Origin: Candidatus Microbacterium stercoravium
Lineage (GTDB): Bacteria; Actinomycetota; Actinomycetes; Actinomycetales; Microbacteriaceae
DNA length: 45,989 nucleotides
Assembly: GCA_019117025.1 (NCBI GenBank)
Contig: DXAM01000046.1
Location: 1 to 45,989, forward strand
Direction: 5' to 3'
Numbering within the stretch: the first letter of the stretch is position 1; each line of letters starts with the position of its first letter. Shown here piece after piece: positions 18,685-27,049 of this stretch. Below the pieces are notes generated by a model. That model was given only the letters and a program-made list of their open reading frames with translations. It was not told the DNA's origin and did no database searches. The position numbers were made by a program, and so were the translations under genes.

Positions 18685-21189
18685 TCAGAGGCGGGCCACC
18701 GAGGTGACCTGCACCACGGCTTCGCCTTCCTCGGCCGAGGCCTCGAGGTCGACCACCGCCTCGATCCGCCAATCGTGATCGCCCGCAGGGTCGTCGATCG
18801 TCTGCACGACGCGCCACGCGTCCGGGCCCTCCGAGATCTCGCAGAGCTGCGGCGAGCGCGCCGCCGAGCCCGTCAGGATGTCGTCGTGGTCGTCGAAGTA
18901 GTCGTCGAGCGCCGCCGGCCATCCGGCCTCGGGATCCAGCTGCTCGAGCTCGTCGTCGCGCTCGAGCGCGGCGAGCTGCACCCGGCGGAACATCGCGTTG
19001 CGCACGAGCACGGTGAAGGCGCGGCGGTTCGTGACGACCGACGGGGGCGACGGCGGCACGACGGGGCCGTCGGCGGGATCCGCGTCGAGGCCCGCCATGA
19101 GCGTCTCCCACTCGTCGACAAGGCTCGAGTCGACCTGGCGCACCATCTCGCCGAGCCACTCCACGATGTCGTCGAGGTCGTCGGTCTGCGCCTCGGGCGG
19201 CACGGTCTGGCGGATGGTGCGGTAGGCGTCCGACAGGTATCGCAGCACGAGACCCTCGCTGCGCCCGAGCTGGTACCACTGCACGAACTCGGCGAAGCTC
19301 ATCGCCCGTTCGAACATGTCGCGCACGACCGACTTCGGTGACAGCGCGAAATCGCGCACCCACGGTTGCGACGAGGCGAACGTCTCGAACGCCTGGCCGA
19401 GCAGCTCGTCGAGCGGCTTGGGGTACGTGATCTCCTCGAGCAGCTCCATGCGCTCGTCGTACTCGATGCCCTCGCGCTTCATGGCGCCGACGGCCTCGCC
19501 GCGCGCCTTGAACTCCTGCTGCGACAGGATCTGACGCGGATCATCGAGCGTCGCCTCGACGACGCTGACGACGTCGAGGGCGTAGTGGCCCGTGCCGGCG
19601 CCGCCGTCCTGATCGTCGGGGTCGAGCAGTTCGAGCGCGGCGAGCGCGAACGGCGACAGCGGCTGGTTGAGCGCGAAGTTCGGCTGCAGATCGAGGAACA
19701 GACGGATCCGCCCGTCGGGCGTGACTTCGACGAGCTCCGCGTCGCGCAGCGTGCGGAAGATCGCGAGGGCGCGACGGGCGAGCGCATACTGCTCGCGCGC
19801 CGGCTGGTGGTTGTCGAACACCATCTCGCGCACGTTGCGGAAGACGTCTCCCCCGCGCGCGATGATGTTGATGAGCATCGCCGAGGTCATCTGCATGCGC
19901 GGCGTGAGGGCCTCGGGCTCGGCCTCGATGATCTTCTCGAAGCTCTGCTCGCTCCAGCTGATGAAGCCCTTCGGCGGCTGCTTCTTCTTGACCTTCTTGA
20001 GCTTCTTCGGGTCGTCGCCGGCCTTCGCGATCGCGTGCGCGTTCTCGATCTCGTGCTCGGGCGCGAGCACCACGACGTTGCCGTAGGGGTCGTAGCCGGC
20101 GCGGCCCGCGCGGCCCGCGATCTGGTGGAATTCGCGCGCGCCGAGTCGGCGCATGCGGGATCCGTCGTACTTCGACAGCTCGGTGATCAGCACGGTGCGG
20201 ATCGGCACGTTGATGCCGACGCCGAGGGTGTCGGTTCCGCAGATCACCCGCAGCAGCCCCTGCTGGGCGAGCGTCTCGACGAGACGGCGGTAGCGCGGCA
20301 GCATGCCGGCATGATGCACGCCGATGCCGGCCCGGACCAGGCGCGAGAGGGTCTTGCCGAAGTTCGTGGTGAAGCGGAAGCCGCCCAGCGCGGCCGCGAT
20401 CTCATCGCGCTGCTCGCGCGTGGTCACGTTGATGCTCGCGAGCGCCTGTGCCCGCTCCATGGCGGCGGCCTGACTGAAGTGCACGACGTAGACCGGCACC
20501 TCGCGATCGGCGAGCAGCTCTTCGACGACCTCGTGCGCGTGGCGCCGCTCATAGCGGAAATGCAACGGAACCGGGCGCTCCGCCCCCGCGACGAGGATCG
20601 TCTCGCGGCGCGTGCGACGCGTGAGATCCCCGCTGATCGCGGTCGTATCGCCGAGCGTTCCCGACATCAGCAGGAACTGCGCGCGCGTGAGCAGCAGCAG
20701 CGGCACCTGCCAGGCCCAGCCGCGGTCGCGGTCGCCGTAGTAGTGGAACTCATCCATGACGACCTGGTCGACGTCGGCGTCCGCTCCCTCGCGCAGGGCG
20801 AGGTTCGCGAGGATCTCGGCCGTGCAGCAGACGATCGGCGCATCGGCGTTCACCGAGGAGTCGCCTGTGACCATGCCGACGTTCTCGGCGCCGAACGTCT
20901 CGACCAGTGCGAAGAACTTCTCGCTGACGAGCGCTTTGATGGGGGCCGTGTAATAGGTGCGCCCGCCGCGTCCGACGGCGATCGCGTGCGCGGCGAGCGC
21001 GACGAGCGATTTGCCGGTGCCCGTCGGCGTGGCGAGGATCACGTTGTTGCCGCTGGCGAGCTCCATCGCGGCTTCGTCCTGCGCAGGGTAGAGCGCGATG
21101 CCCCTCTCGGTCGCCCACTCGAGGAAGGCGTCATAAAGGGCGTCGGCGTCATCACCGGCCGCTTGCGCGGCCTCAAGCAGGGTAGGCAT
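18685..21189 (-). CDS. DExH-box superfamily 2 helicase (Ski2-like, DUF3516 type)
   Basis: An 834-residue RNA/DNA helicase. The helicase core has a Q-motif-like YPAQDEAAMEL, Walker A ATPTGTGKS, TAPIKALVSEK (Ia), VMDEFHYYG (DEFH, motif II), LMSGTLGD (III), TDTLGVGINVPI (V) and HQIAGRAGRAGYD (VI). A Lys-rich linker (DPKKLKKVKKKQPPKGF) and a long C-terminal region typical of actinobacterial DUF3516 proteins follow. Ski2-like enzymes unwind RNA for decay; the role here is inferred. ATG 21189 starts the family-aligned MPTLLEAAQ; an ATG at 21243 would place extra sequence over the repeat element at 21237. It converges on thiC. Confidence 0.9.
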   Translation of the reverse strand: MPTLLEAAQAAGDDADALYDAFLEWATERGIALYPAQDEAAMELASGNNVILATPTGTGKSLVALAAHAIAVGRGGRTYYTAPIKALVSEKFFALVETFGAENVGMVTGDSSVNADAPIVCCTAEILANLALREGADADVDQVVMDEFHYYGDRDRGWAWQVPLLLLTRAQFLLMSGTLGDTTAISGDLTRRTRRETILVAGAERPVPLHFRYERRHAHEVVEELLADREVPVYVVHFSQAAAMERAQALASINVTTREQRDEIAAALGGFRFTTNFGKTLSRLVRAGIGVHHAGMLPRYRRLVETLAQQGLLRVICGTDTLGVGINVPIRTVLITELSKYDGSRMRRLGAREFHQIAGRAGRAGYDPYGNVVVLAPEHEIENAHAIAKAGDDPKKLKKVKKKQPPKGFISWSEQSFEKIIEAEPEALTPRMQMTSAMLINIIARGGDVFRNVREMVFDNHQPAREQYALARRALAIFRTLRDAELVEVTPDGRIRLFLDLQPNFALNQPLSPFALAALELLDPDDQDGGAGTGHYALDVVSVVEATLDDPRQILSQQEFKARGEAVGAMKREGIEYDERMELLEEITYPKPLDELLGQAFETFASSQPWVRDFALSPKSVVRDMFERAMSFAEFVQWYQLGRSEGLVLRYLSDAYRTIRQTVPPEAQTDDLDDIVEWLGEMVRQVDSSLVDEWETLMAGLDADPADGPVVPPSPPSVVTNRRAFTVLVRNAMFRRVQLAALERDDELEQLDPEAGWPAALDDYFDDHDDILTGSAARSPQLCEISEGPDAWRVVQTIDDPAGDHDWRIEAVVDLEASAEEGEAVVQVTSVARL

Positions 21190-21236
21190 CGTCAACCAGT
21201 CTGCCGGATCCGGCTGGGCGCGCGGCACCGCTCCCC

Positions 21237-21324
21237 CATGCATGACTACGGCAGATGTGCATCCGAACCGCAGCGGCGGCCCGGATCACGCGGTTCGGTG
21301 CGCCGACTGCCGTAGACATGCATG
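21237..21324. repeat. Long imperfect palindromic element, copy 1
   Basis: The outer arms CATGCATGACTACGGCAG and CTGCCGTAGACATGCATG match at 17 of 18 positions. Inside them CCGAACCGC pairs with GCGGTTCGG. The 88-nt element lies in the divergent gap between the helicase and yigZ starts, so it is not positioned as a terminator for either. It shares the GACTACGGCAGATG core with copy 2 at 22042. Confidence 0.7.
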
Positions 21325-21374
21325 CGGGGCTGCGACCCGGCGGCCGTCGTTCTGCACGGCGGTAGCCTGGACCG

Positions 21375-22019
21375 ATGGCCGAGTATCCCGCGACGATCGC
21401 GCGCCGCGTGGAGCACGAGATCGAGATCAAGCGCTCGCGGTTCATCACCCACCTCGAGCCGGTCGGATCCGTGGCCGGCGCCGACGCCTTCATCGCCGAG
21501 ATGCGCAAGCGGTTCTGGGATGCCCGGCACAACTGCGTCGCGATGATCACGGGGGTGTCGGGAGACCAGGCTCGGTCATCCGACGACGGCGAGCCCTCGG
21601 GCACCGCGGGCATTCCGATGCTGGAGGTGCTGCGCCGCCGCGGGATGACCGACGTGGTCGCCGTGGTGACCCGGTACTTCGGCGGCATCAAGCTCGGCGC
21701 CGGCGGACTGGTGCGCGCATACGGCGGCGCCGTGTCGGAGGCTCTCGATCACGCACAGCTCGTGCATCGCCGCGCGCTGACCCGGGCGCGCATCGACGCC
21801 CCGCACGCCGATGCGGGGCGTCTCGACAACCTGCTGCGGGAGTGGGTGTCGCAGCATGATTGCGTGCTCGCCGACACGACCTACGGATCTGCGGCGACGT
21901 TCGAGGTCTGGGCGCCGGAAGACGAGCTCGGCCGCTTGGCCGCCGACGTCGCGGCGTGGTCGTCCGGCGCGCTGACACCGCAGATCGGCGAGACCCGGGT
22001 GGTCGACGTCACGTCGTGA
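21375..22019 (+). CDS. YigZ/IMPACT family protein
   Basis: A 214-residue protein of the YigZ/IMPACT family. The signature SDDGEPSGTAGIPML and VVTRYFGGIKLGAGGLVRAYG blocks are intact, as is the early KRSRFITHLEPV segment. A C-terminal ferredoxin-like domain (residues about 135-214) completes the bacterial form. Its bacterial role is not settled; the eukaryotic relative IMPACT acts on translational control. It is transcribed alone and flanked on both sides by related palindromic elements (21237-21324 and 22042-22129). Confidence 0.93.
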   Translation: MAEYPATIARRVEHEIEIKRSRFITHLEPVGSVAGADAFIAEMRKRFWDARHNCVAMITGVSGDQARSSDDGEPSGTAGIPMLEVLRRRGMTDVVAVVTRYFGGIKLGAGGLVRAYGGAVSEALDHAQLVHRRALTRARIDAPHADAGRLDNLLREWVSQHDCVLADTTYGSAATFEVWAPEDELGRLAADVAAWSSGALTPQIGETRVVDVTS

Positions 22020-22041
22020 ACACTGGTTCACCAGTACCGGT

Positions 22042-22129
22042 GACGCACGACTACGGCAGATGCGGGCCGCAGACAGCCGCAGACGCGGATCGGCGCGTGC
22101 CCCGCCGAAATATGCCGTAGTCCTGCGTC
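22042..22129. repeat. Long imperfect palindromic element, copy 2
   Basis: The arms GACGCACGACTACGGCA (22042-22058) and TGCCGTAGTCCTGCGTC (22113-22129) match at 16 of 17 positions, with the same 88-nt total span as copy 1 and a shared ACTACGGCAGATG core. It lies between the convergent 3' ends of yigZ and the hydrolase, where it could also terminate both. Confidence 0.7.
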
Positions 22130-22144
22130 GGAAGCGGGGCGTCG

Positions 22145-22942
22145 CTACTCGGCACCGTCGCGCAGGAATTCGACCCCGGCCTGCTTGAACCGGCGGGCGC
22201 CCGGGGCGTTGAAGTGGTGGCGGCCCGGCACCTCGACGAACGCCCCCTGCGGCAGGAGCGACGCGAGGCGCTTCGAGTCGTCGAAGATGCTGTCCTCAGT
22301 GCCGGCGGCGACCAGCACGGGCTGCTCGGGAGGATTCCCCATGTCGGGGTCCTCGTCGCCGAACCGCATGCCGCCGGCGAGCGCGACGAGCGCGTTCAGG
22401 TCGTTGTCCGGCACCCGCTCCGCGAGGCGGACATAGTTCTGCGTCGCGGGATCGGCGACGGGCGTTCCGTCGTCGATGTACGCCCGCGCCTGCTCGAGAT
22501 CGAGGCGGCCGAGCGGCCGACCGTCCGGGATCCCGCCGAGCACCGCACGCTCGACGCGCAGCGGCCGCTCGGAGGCGAGGTGCCACCCGACGCGGGCACC
22601 GAGCGAGTATCCGAGGTAGAGAACCGGATCGATCATGTACGTATCAAGGATCGCCTCGATGTCCGCGACGAACGCCGACATCGTGTAGTCCTCAGCCTCG
22701 TGCGGCTTCTCGCTCTGGCCGTGCCCGCGCTGGTCGATGCCGAGCACACGGAATCCTGCGCGGACGAGCGCCGACACCCACCCGGTGCTGACCCAGTTGT
22801 CGCGACAGCTCGACGCGAAGCCGTGTACCGCCAGCACGACGGGCGCGTCCTCATCGCCCCATGTGTACGTCGCGATGCGGAATCCCTCCTGCGACATCAC
22901 GTACTGCGGCTTCGGTAACTCGGGAATCAGCGGAAACGACAT
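22145..22942 (-). CDS. Alpha/beta hydrolase
   Basis: A 265-residue cytoplasmic alpha/beta-hydrolase. The oxyanion block is VLAVHGFASSCRDNW, the strand-5 region is VLGIDQRGHGQSEKP, the nucleophile elbow is GYSLGAR (Ser), the acid is probably in AAGTEDSIFDDS, and the catalytic His is in VPGRHHFNAPGA. GGGG sits just upstream of ATG 22942; an ATG at 22957 is an alternative. The substrate is unknown; lactone, ester or epoxide hydrolases share this outline. It lies 44 bp after rskA but is separated from it by a strong hairpin, so it may have its own promoter. Confidence 0.85.
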   Translation of the reverse strand: MSFPLIPELPKPQYVMSQEGFRIATYTWGDEDAPVVLAVHGFASSCRDNWVSTGWVSALVRAGFRVLGIDQRGHGQSEKPHEAEDYTMSAFVADIEAILDTYMIDPVLYLGYSLGARVGWHLASERPLRVERAVLGGIPDGRPLGRLDLEQARAYIDDGTPVADPATQNYVRLAERVPDNDLNALVALAGGMRFGDEDPDMGNPPEQPVLVAAGTEDSIFDDSKRLASLLPQGAFVEVPGRHHFNAPGARRFKQAGVEFLRDGAE

Positions 22943-22955
22943 ATCCCCATTGTCC

Positions 22956-22982
22956 ACCCGGCGCGCGCGGAGCGCGCCGGGT
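22956..22982 (-). terminator. GC-rich hairpin after rskA
   Basis: ACCCGGCGCGC pairs perfectly with GCGCGCCGGGT (11 bp, 5-nt loop) directly after the rskA stop on the minus strand. It probably ends the dipZ-sigK-rskA transcript. Confidence 0.7.
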
Positions 22983-22986
22983 CAGG

Positions 22987-23745
22987 TCACGCCGTCGGAA
23001 TCGCGAAAATCGGCTCGCTGGTCGGCAGGCCGGTCGGCGATCCGCCCTCCGGTTCCACGGTTACGGCGACGACATCGCCGGGGAGCATTTCGCCGTCGAG
23101 CCGCGCGACCGCGTCGCCCGATTCCGGTTCGAAGATCCCCGCCGGCAGCGCTGTCTCGCCGCGCACGAACCACAGCTGATATGTGCGGTCGGATTCGAGC
23201 GGCTCGAGCCCGTCGGCGACGAGCACCGCCTCCCCCAATTCCGCGGACCAGTGAACGGTCGCGGTGCCGTCACCCACGGGTGCTGACGCCTGAGCGGCAT
23301 CACCGGCCGCCTCGATCTCGTCCAGCGCGACGACGGAGGCCGGACGTGCGAGGTAGTCGTTCAGCGCGATCGAGCCGAACCCGATACCGGCCACCAGGGC
23401 GATACCCGCGGCGAGCGCGAACATGATCCGCAGTCGCTGGGGGCGCGCTCGGTGCTCACTCGCTTGCGGCGGCACGGGCGCGTCCTGCCCCGAGGACTCC
23501 GTCGTGTCGGCGGGCAATTGAGGCATCGACGCGATCTGAGCAAGCAGCGCATCACGCACCCCTGCGCTCGGGAGGGCCGGCGCAGCGGCATCTGCAAGGC
23601 CACCGACGGTGTCGGCGTCCTCGTCAGCGATCGGCTCCCATTCAGGGTGCGCGCGGAGCGCCTCGAGGTACCTCGCCTCGTCCTCCGCCGACAGGGCATG
23701 CAACGCGTGACCAGCGGCAAGTTCCGCGAACTCGTGCTCGTTCAT
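22987..23745 (-). CDS. rskA: Anti-sigma-K factor RskA
   Basis: A 252-residue single-pass membrane anti-sigma factor. The cytoplasmic N-terminus (EFAELAAGHALHALSAEDEARYLEALRAHPE) has the anti-sigma helical start but no Zn-binding HxxxCxxC, as expected for RskA. A membrane helix lies at about 107-127 (IMFALAAGIALVAGIGFGSIAL). The extracytoplasmic RskA domain ends in YQLWFVRG, GIFEPESG and VAVTVEPEGGSPTGLPTSEPIF. It holds SigK inactive until regulated proteolysis. Its ATG overlaps the sigK stop (ATGA, 23742-23745), so the two are translationally coupled. Confidence 0.93.
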   Translation of the reverse strand: MNEHEFAELAAGHALHALSAEDEARYLEALRAHPEWEPIADEDADTVGGLADAAAPALPSAGVRDALLAQIASMPQLPADTTESSGQDAPVPPQASEHRARPQRLRIMFALAAGIALVAGIGFGSIALNDYLARPASVVALDEIEAAGDAAQASAPVGDGTATVHWSAELGEAVLVADGLEPLESDRTYQLWFVRGETALPAGIFEPESGDAVARLDGEMLPGDVVAVTVEPEGGSPTGLPTSEPIFAIPTA

Positions 23746-24377
23746 GCTGTCACCCCCATTTCGTTGCGCAGGCGCGTGAGCCCGTCTCTCATCCGAGTCT
23801 TGATCGTTCCCAGCGGCGATCCCACCAATGCGGAGATCTCGCTCTGGCTATACCCGCCGAAGTACGCGAGAACGAGTGCCTCCCGCTGTGCCTCGGGGAG
23901 CGCCCCGAGCGCGCTCACCGCTTGTTCTCCCGCGATGCCGAGCTCGGCTTGTTCCGCGACGCTGTCGTGCGGGATTCCGATGTCTCTCAGTCCTGCCCGA
24001 ACGTCCCGGTCGGCGCTGGCTTGCGACGCTCGGACCCGGTCCACCGCTCGCCGGTGTGCGATCGTCAAGATCCAGGTTCGTCCTTGCCCTTTGTTCGGAG
24101 CGAACCGCGCGGCGGATTGCCACACTTCGAGGAATACTTCCTGCAGCACTTCCTCGCTCTGCGAGCGATTGACGAGCACGCGGAGGATCAATCCGAATAC
24201 GCGCGCGGTGAGCATGTCGTAGAGCTCGGCGAACGCCGCTCGGTCTCCGTCGGCGACGCGGAGGAGGAGGACCCCGGCGGCGTCATCCGCCGTTCCGTCC
24301 TCGGGCACGTCTGTTCCGTCGATGACCATCTCGACAAGCATGCCGCATCCGCCGTTCGCCGCTGGCATTTCGTTCAC
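23742..24377 (-). CDS. sigK: ECF RNA polymerase sigma factor SigK
   Basis: A 211-residue ECF sigma factor. Region 2 (FAELYDMLTARVFGLILRVL...EEVLQEVFLEVWQ, then GRTWILTIAHRRAVDRVR) recognises the -10 element. Region 4 (LPEAQREALVLAYFGGYSQSEISALVG...LGTIKTRMRDGLTRLR) carries the helix-turn-helix for the -35 element. SigK identity rests on the adjoining rskA and on the dipZ/fasciclin neighbours, the classical SigK targets in mycobacteria. GTG 24377 overlaps the dipZ stop (GTGA); ATG 24368 is an alternative. It sits in an operon with dipZ and rskA whose promoter resembles the one facing the fasciclin gene, so it is probably autoregulated. Confidence 0.92.
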   Translation of the reverse strand: MNEMPAANGGCGMLVEMVIDGTDVPEDGTADDAAGVLLLRVADGDRAAFAELYDMLTARVFGLILRVLVNRSQSEEVLQEVFLEVWQSAARFAPNKGQGRTWILTIAHRRAVDRVRASQASADRDVRAGLRDIGIPHDSVAEQAELGIAGEQAVSALGALPEAQREALVLAYFGGYSQSEISALVGSPLGTIKTRMRDGLTRLRNEMGVTA

Positions 24378-26101
24378 CCGAAGGTGAAGGAATATACCTG
24401 CACGCCGTCTGGGACGTCGATATCGAGCACGCCCGACGAGAGCTTCGAGCTGTCGACGATTCCGTAGGATCGCGGGGTGCCGTCGACCTCGACCGTGTTC
24501 TCCTCACCGTCGGGCCCTCGAACGGTGAGCTCGCCGGATCCCGCGAGCACCATGCGCACCTCCGCCGCGTGATACTCGAGACGCACGCTTCCCCCGGCGC
24601 TCGTCGTCGGCTCCGCGTACTGCGTCTCGATGTTCCAGTCGCCCTCGAGGGCGAACGTGTCGTCAGCCTGCTCTGCGGGGAGCGAGAAGGTTCCTGGACC
24701 GGCACGGTACGGATCCTCGCCGCCGAAGTTCACGTCCTTCGATGACCCGAGGAAGGTCTCGGGCGTCGTCGACCCCTGTTCCGGCGTCTCGTCCGCGACA
24801 TCCGACTCCGTGGGCAGCTCCACATCAGCGTTCGCGTCGACGAGCAGCTCGCGGATCATGCTCTCGGTCGCCGCGTAGTTGCCCTCGCCGAAGGAGATGT
24901 GCCGCACGGTGCCCTCCGCGTCGATCAGGTAGTGCGCCGGCCAGTATCGGTTGCGGTAGTTCGTCCAGGTCGAGAGGTCGTTGTCGAGCGCGACCGGGTA
25001 TTCGATGCCGAAGTCGCGGATCCCCGCTGCGACGTTCTTCGCGTCCTTCTCGAACGCGTACTCGGGCGAATGAACGCCGATGACCTGAAGCCCGAGGTCG
25101 CCGTAGGTATCGGCCCATCCGACGACGTGGGGGATGGAGCGCTGGCAGTTGATGCAGGAGTATGCCCAGAAGTCGATGAGGACGACCTGGCCGCGCAACT
25201 CGTCCAGGTCGAGCGATTGGCCGCCTTCGGTGTTCAGCCACTGCTCGATCCCGCGGATCTGGGGGGCCGTGCCGCACGATTCGAGTTCGTCGGCACCATT
25301 CGTGCAGTTATCCAGCTCACGGTTCTCGTCGGTGACGAGCCCGCCGAGGCTGAGGGCTTCCTCCGCCGCGTGGTTCTCCGTGAGCTGCTGTTGCAGCGGA
25401 GCGGTGTAATCCGGCACCAGCCGTTGCAGCGCCTGCGGCACGTTGAAGGCGAGGCCCACGGCGAGCGCGATCATGGCGATGCCGGCCGCGATGCGAAGCC
25501 CGCGCTCCTTCGTGCGGAACGCGCGGATCCGTTCGATGACGCCGCGCCCCGCGAGTGCGAAGATCAGCAGCGGTACCGCGACGCCGACGGCAAAGGCGAC
25601 GGTGAGCATCACGGTTCCGATACCGATCTGCCCCGTGGCGCCCGCCACGATGATCGCCGCGAGGACCGGCCCCGCGCAGGGCACGAACACCGCACCGAGG
25701 GCGAGACCGACCCCGAAGCCGCTCCCCTGATTCTTGACCTCTTTACGCGATTGGAAGCGCTGGAACGGCTTCTCGAGGATCCGCTCGAATCTCGGCACGA
25801 GAAGCCCGATTCCGAGGATCGCCAGCACCGCGATGCCCGCCCACCGGATGATGTCCTGCGGCAGGCCCAGCAGTCCGAGCACGAGGGACCCCACGAGAGT
25901 GACCAGGGTGAAGCTGACGAGGAGGCCCGCGATCACGAGGTACGGCCTGCTGCGCCCCGCGGGAGCAGCACTGCCGTCGCCGCCCTCGAAGCGCGCCGAT
26001 TGGGCGCCGCCCGTCAAGAAGATGACCGGCAGAACCGGCAGAATGCACGGCGAGATGCCGGTGATGAGACCGCCGAGCAGTCCGATGATGACCACGTCCA
26101 T
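24374..26101 (-). CDS. dipZ: DipZ: CcdA-type electron transporter fused to a thioredoxin-like domain
   Basis: A 575-residue membrane protein. Residues 1-240 form a CcdA/DsbD-type core with paired cysteines in [12 protein letters not shown] and [10 protein letters not shown] and about six helices. Residues about 280-420 form a periplasmic TlpA/thioredoxin-like domain with CxxC in [12 protein letters not shown]. The rest is a C-terminal beta-rich domain ([16 protein letters not shown]...VYSFTFG), as in mycobacterial DipZ. It moves reductant from the cytoplasm to extracytoplasmic thiols. ATG 26101 follows GAGGAC and starts the family sequence [15 protein letters not shown]. It is the first gene of dipZ-sigK-rskA. 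Redox control of RskA is a known SigK theme and would close a loop here (inference). Confidence 0.93.
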   Translation of the reverse strand: MDVVIIGLLGGLITGISPCILPVLPVIFLTGGAQSARFEGGDGSAAPAGRSRPYLVIAGLLVSFTLVTLVGSLVLGLLGLPQDIIRWAGIAVLAILGIGLLVPRFERILEKPFQRFQSRKEVKNQGSGFGVGLALGAVFVPCAGPVLAAIIVAGATGQIGIGTVMLTVAFAVGVAVPLLIFALAGRGVIERIRAFRTKERGLRIAAGIAMIALAVGLAFNVPQALQRLVPDYTAPLQQQLTENHAAEEALSLGGLVTDENRELDNCTNGADELESCGTAPQIRGIEQWLNTEGGQSLDLDELRGQVVLIDFWAYSCINCQRSIPHVVGWADTYGDLGLQVIGVHSPEYAFEKDAKNVAAGIRDFGIEYPVALDNDLSTWTNYRNRYWPAHYLIDAEGTVRHISFGEGNYAATESMIRELLVDANADVELPTESDVADETPEQGSTTPETFLGSSKDVNFGGEDPYRAGPGTFSLPAEQADDTFALEGDWNIETQYAEPTTSAGGSVRLEYHAAEVRMVLAGSGELTVRGPDGEENTVEVDGTPRSYGIVDSSKLSSGVLDIDVPDGVQVYSFTFG

Positions 26102-26125
26102 GAAGTCCTCGCTTCCGTTGCGAGT

Positions 26126-26153
26126 TCTTCGGTGCGATGGCCGAATCGGATTG
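26126..26153 (-). promoter_or_regulatory. SigK-like promoter for dipZ-sigK-rskA
   Basis: On the minus strand CAATCC (26153-26148) and CGAAGA (26131-26126) are separated by exactly 16 bp, about 25 bp before the dipZ ATG. The same boxes and spacing occur on the plus strand facing the fasciclin gene. They resemble the mycobacterial SigK consensus as I recall it (CCATCC...CCGAAT). Confidence 0.65.
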
Positions 26154-26177
26154 ATTCGCACCGATTTCAGAATTTCC

Positions 26178-26205
26178 CAATCCGTTCCGGGCGGGACTCC
26201 GAACA
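26178..26205 (+). promoter_or_regulatory. SigK-like promoter for the fasciclin lipoprotein
   Basis: CAATCC (26178-26183), 16 bp, CGAACA (26200-26205), about 49 bp before the fasciclin ATG. It is identical in -35 box and spacing to the divergent dipZ-side motif, with one base different in the -10 box. Confidence 0.65.
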
Positions 26206-26254
26206 TCCCTCAAAGCCGCGGAACAATTCGTGGCTCGGACCACCGGAGGTAGAG

Positions 26255-26926
26255 ATGTTCAGCACTAAGAAGAAGATCACAGCGGCAGTTGCGCTCGGCT
26301 TCGCCGGCGCCCTCGTACTGTCGGGCTGCTCGATGGGCGAGGACACGGCGGAGACACCGACCGAGTCCGCCCCTGAGACGATGGAGACGACCGCCCCGGA
26401 GACGCCTGAAGCCGAGATGATGGATCCGGCCGCCAACCTCGTCGGACCGGGTTGCGCCGAGTACGCAGAGGCCGTGCCCGATGGCGCGGGATCCATTCAG
26501 GGAATGTCCGCCGATCCCGTCGCCGTCGCCGCGTCGAACAACCCGTTGCTGACGACGCTCGTCTCCGCAGTGAGCGGCGAGCTCAACCCGGATGTGAACC
26601 TTGTGGACACCCTCAACGGAGACGAGTTCACGGTCTTCGCACCGGTCGACGATGCCTTTGCGCAGATCGATGAGGCCACGATCGAGACGCTCAAGACTGA
26701 CAGCGACATGCTGAGCTCGATCCTGACGTACCACGTCGTTCCGGGCCAGATCGAGCCCGCTGACATCGAGGGCATGCACACCACCGTGCAGGGCGCTGGC
26801 CTCGAGGTCACCGGCAGCGGAGACGAGTGGATGGTCAATGACGCCAACGTCATCTGCGGCGGAGTCCAGACCGCGAACGCCACCGTGTACCTTGTCGACT
26901 CGGTCCTGATGCCCCCGGCCGAGTAG
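26255..26926 (+). CDS. Fasciclin-domain lipoprotein (MPT70/MPT83-like)
   Basis: A 223-residue secreted lipoprotein: signal [18 protein letters not shown], lipobox LSGC, then a Thr/Glu/Pro-rich linker and one FAS1 domain (residues about 65-223). FAS1 blocks are [18 protein letters not shown], the H1 motif [24 protein letters not shown] (YH motif) and the end segment [14 protein letters not shown]. Two cysteines (GPGCAEY and NVICGGV) can form the disulfide seen in MPT70/83. GGAGG precedes ATG 26255. It is divergent from dipZ-sigK-rskA and preceded by a matching promoter motif. In M. tuberculosis, MPT70 and MPT83 are SigK-dependent; the same control is inferred. Confidence 0.93.
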   Translation: MFSTKKKITAAVALGFAGALVLSGCSMGEDTAETPTESAPETMETTAPETPEAEMMDPAANLVGPGCAEYAEAVPDGAGSIQGMSADPVAVAASNNPLLTTLVSAVSGELNPDVNLVDTLNGDEFTVFAPVDDAFAQIDEATIETLKTDSDMLSSILTYHVVPGQIEPADIEGMHTTVQGAGLEVTGSGDEWMVNDANVICGGVQTANATVYLVDSVLMPPAE

Positions 26927-26955
26927 ATCGGCGTTGCCAGGGCAATCACCTGGCT

Positions 26956-26991
26956 GGCGTGGCCGTTGGCGAACCCGCCAGCGGCCACGCC
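26956..26991 (+). terminator. Terminator after the fasciclin gene
   Basis: GGCGTGGCCGTTGGCG pairs with CGCCAGCGGCCACGCC (16 bp with one G-U) around an AACC loop, followed by TTT. It sits 29 bp past the stop. Confidence 0.85.
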
Positions 26992-27049
26992 TTTGCGTCG
27001 CCCGAATCGGTAGCGTCTCGAACTTCGGAACGAGACGTTGCGCGGCCTT

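Noticed and set aside
19366..21315. 649-codon plus-strand open frame opposite the helicase
   Set aside because: Antisense shadow with repetitive Arg/Glu/Leu composition; the minus frame carries all helicase motifs.
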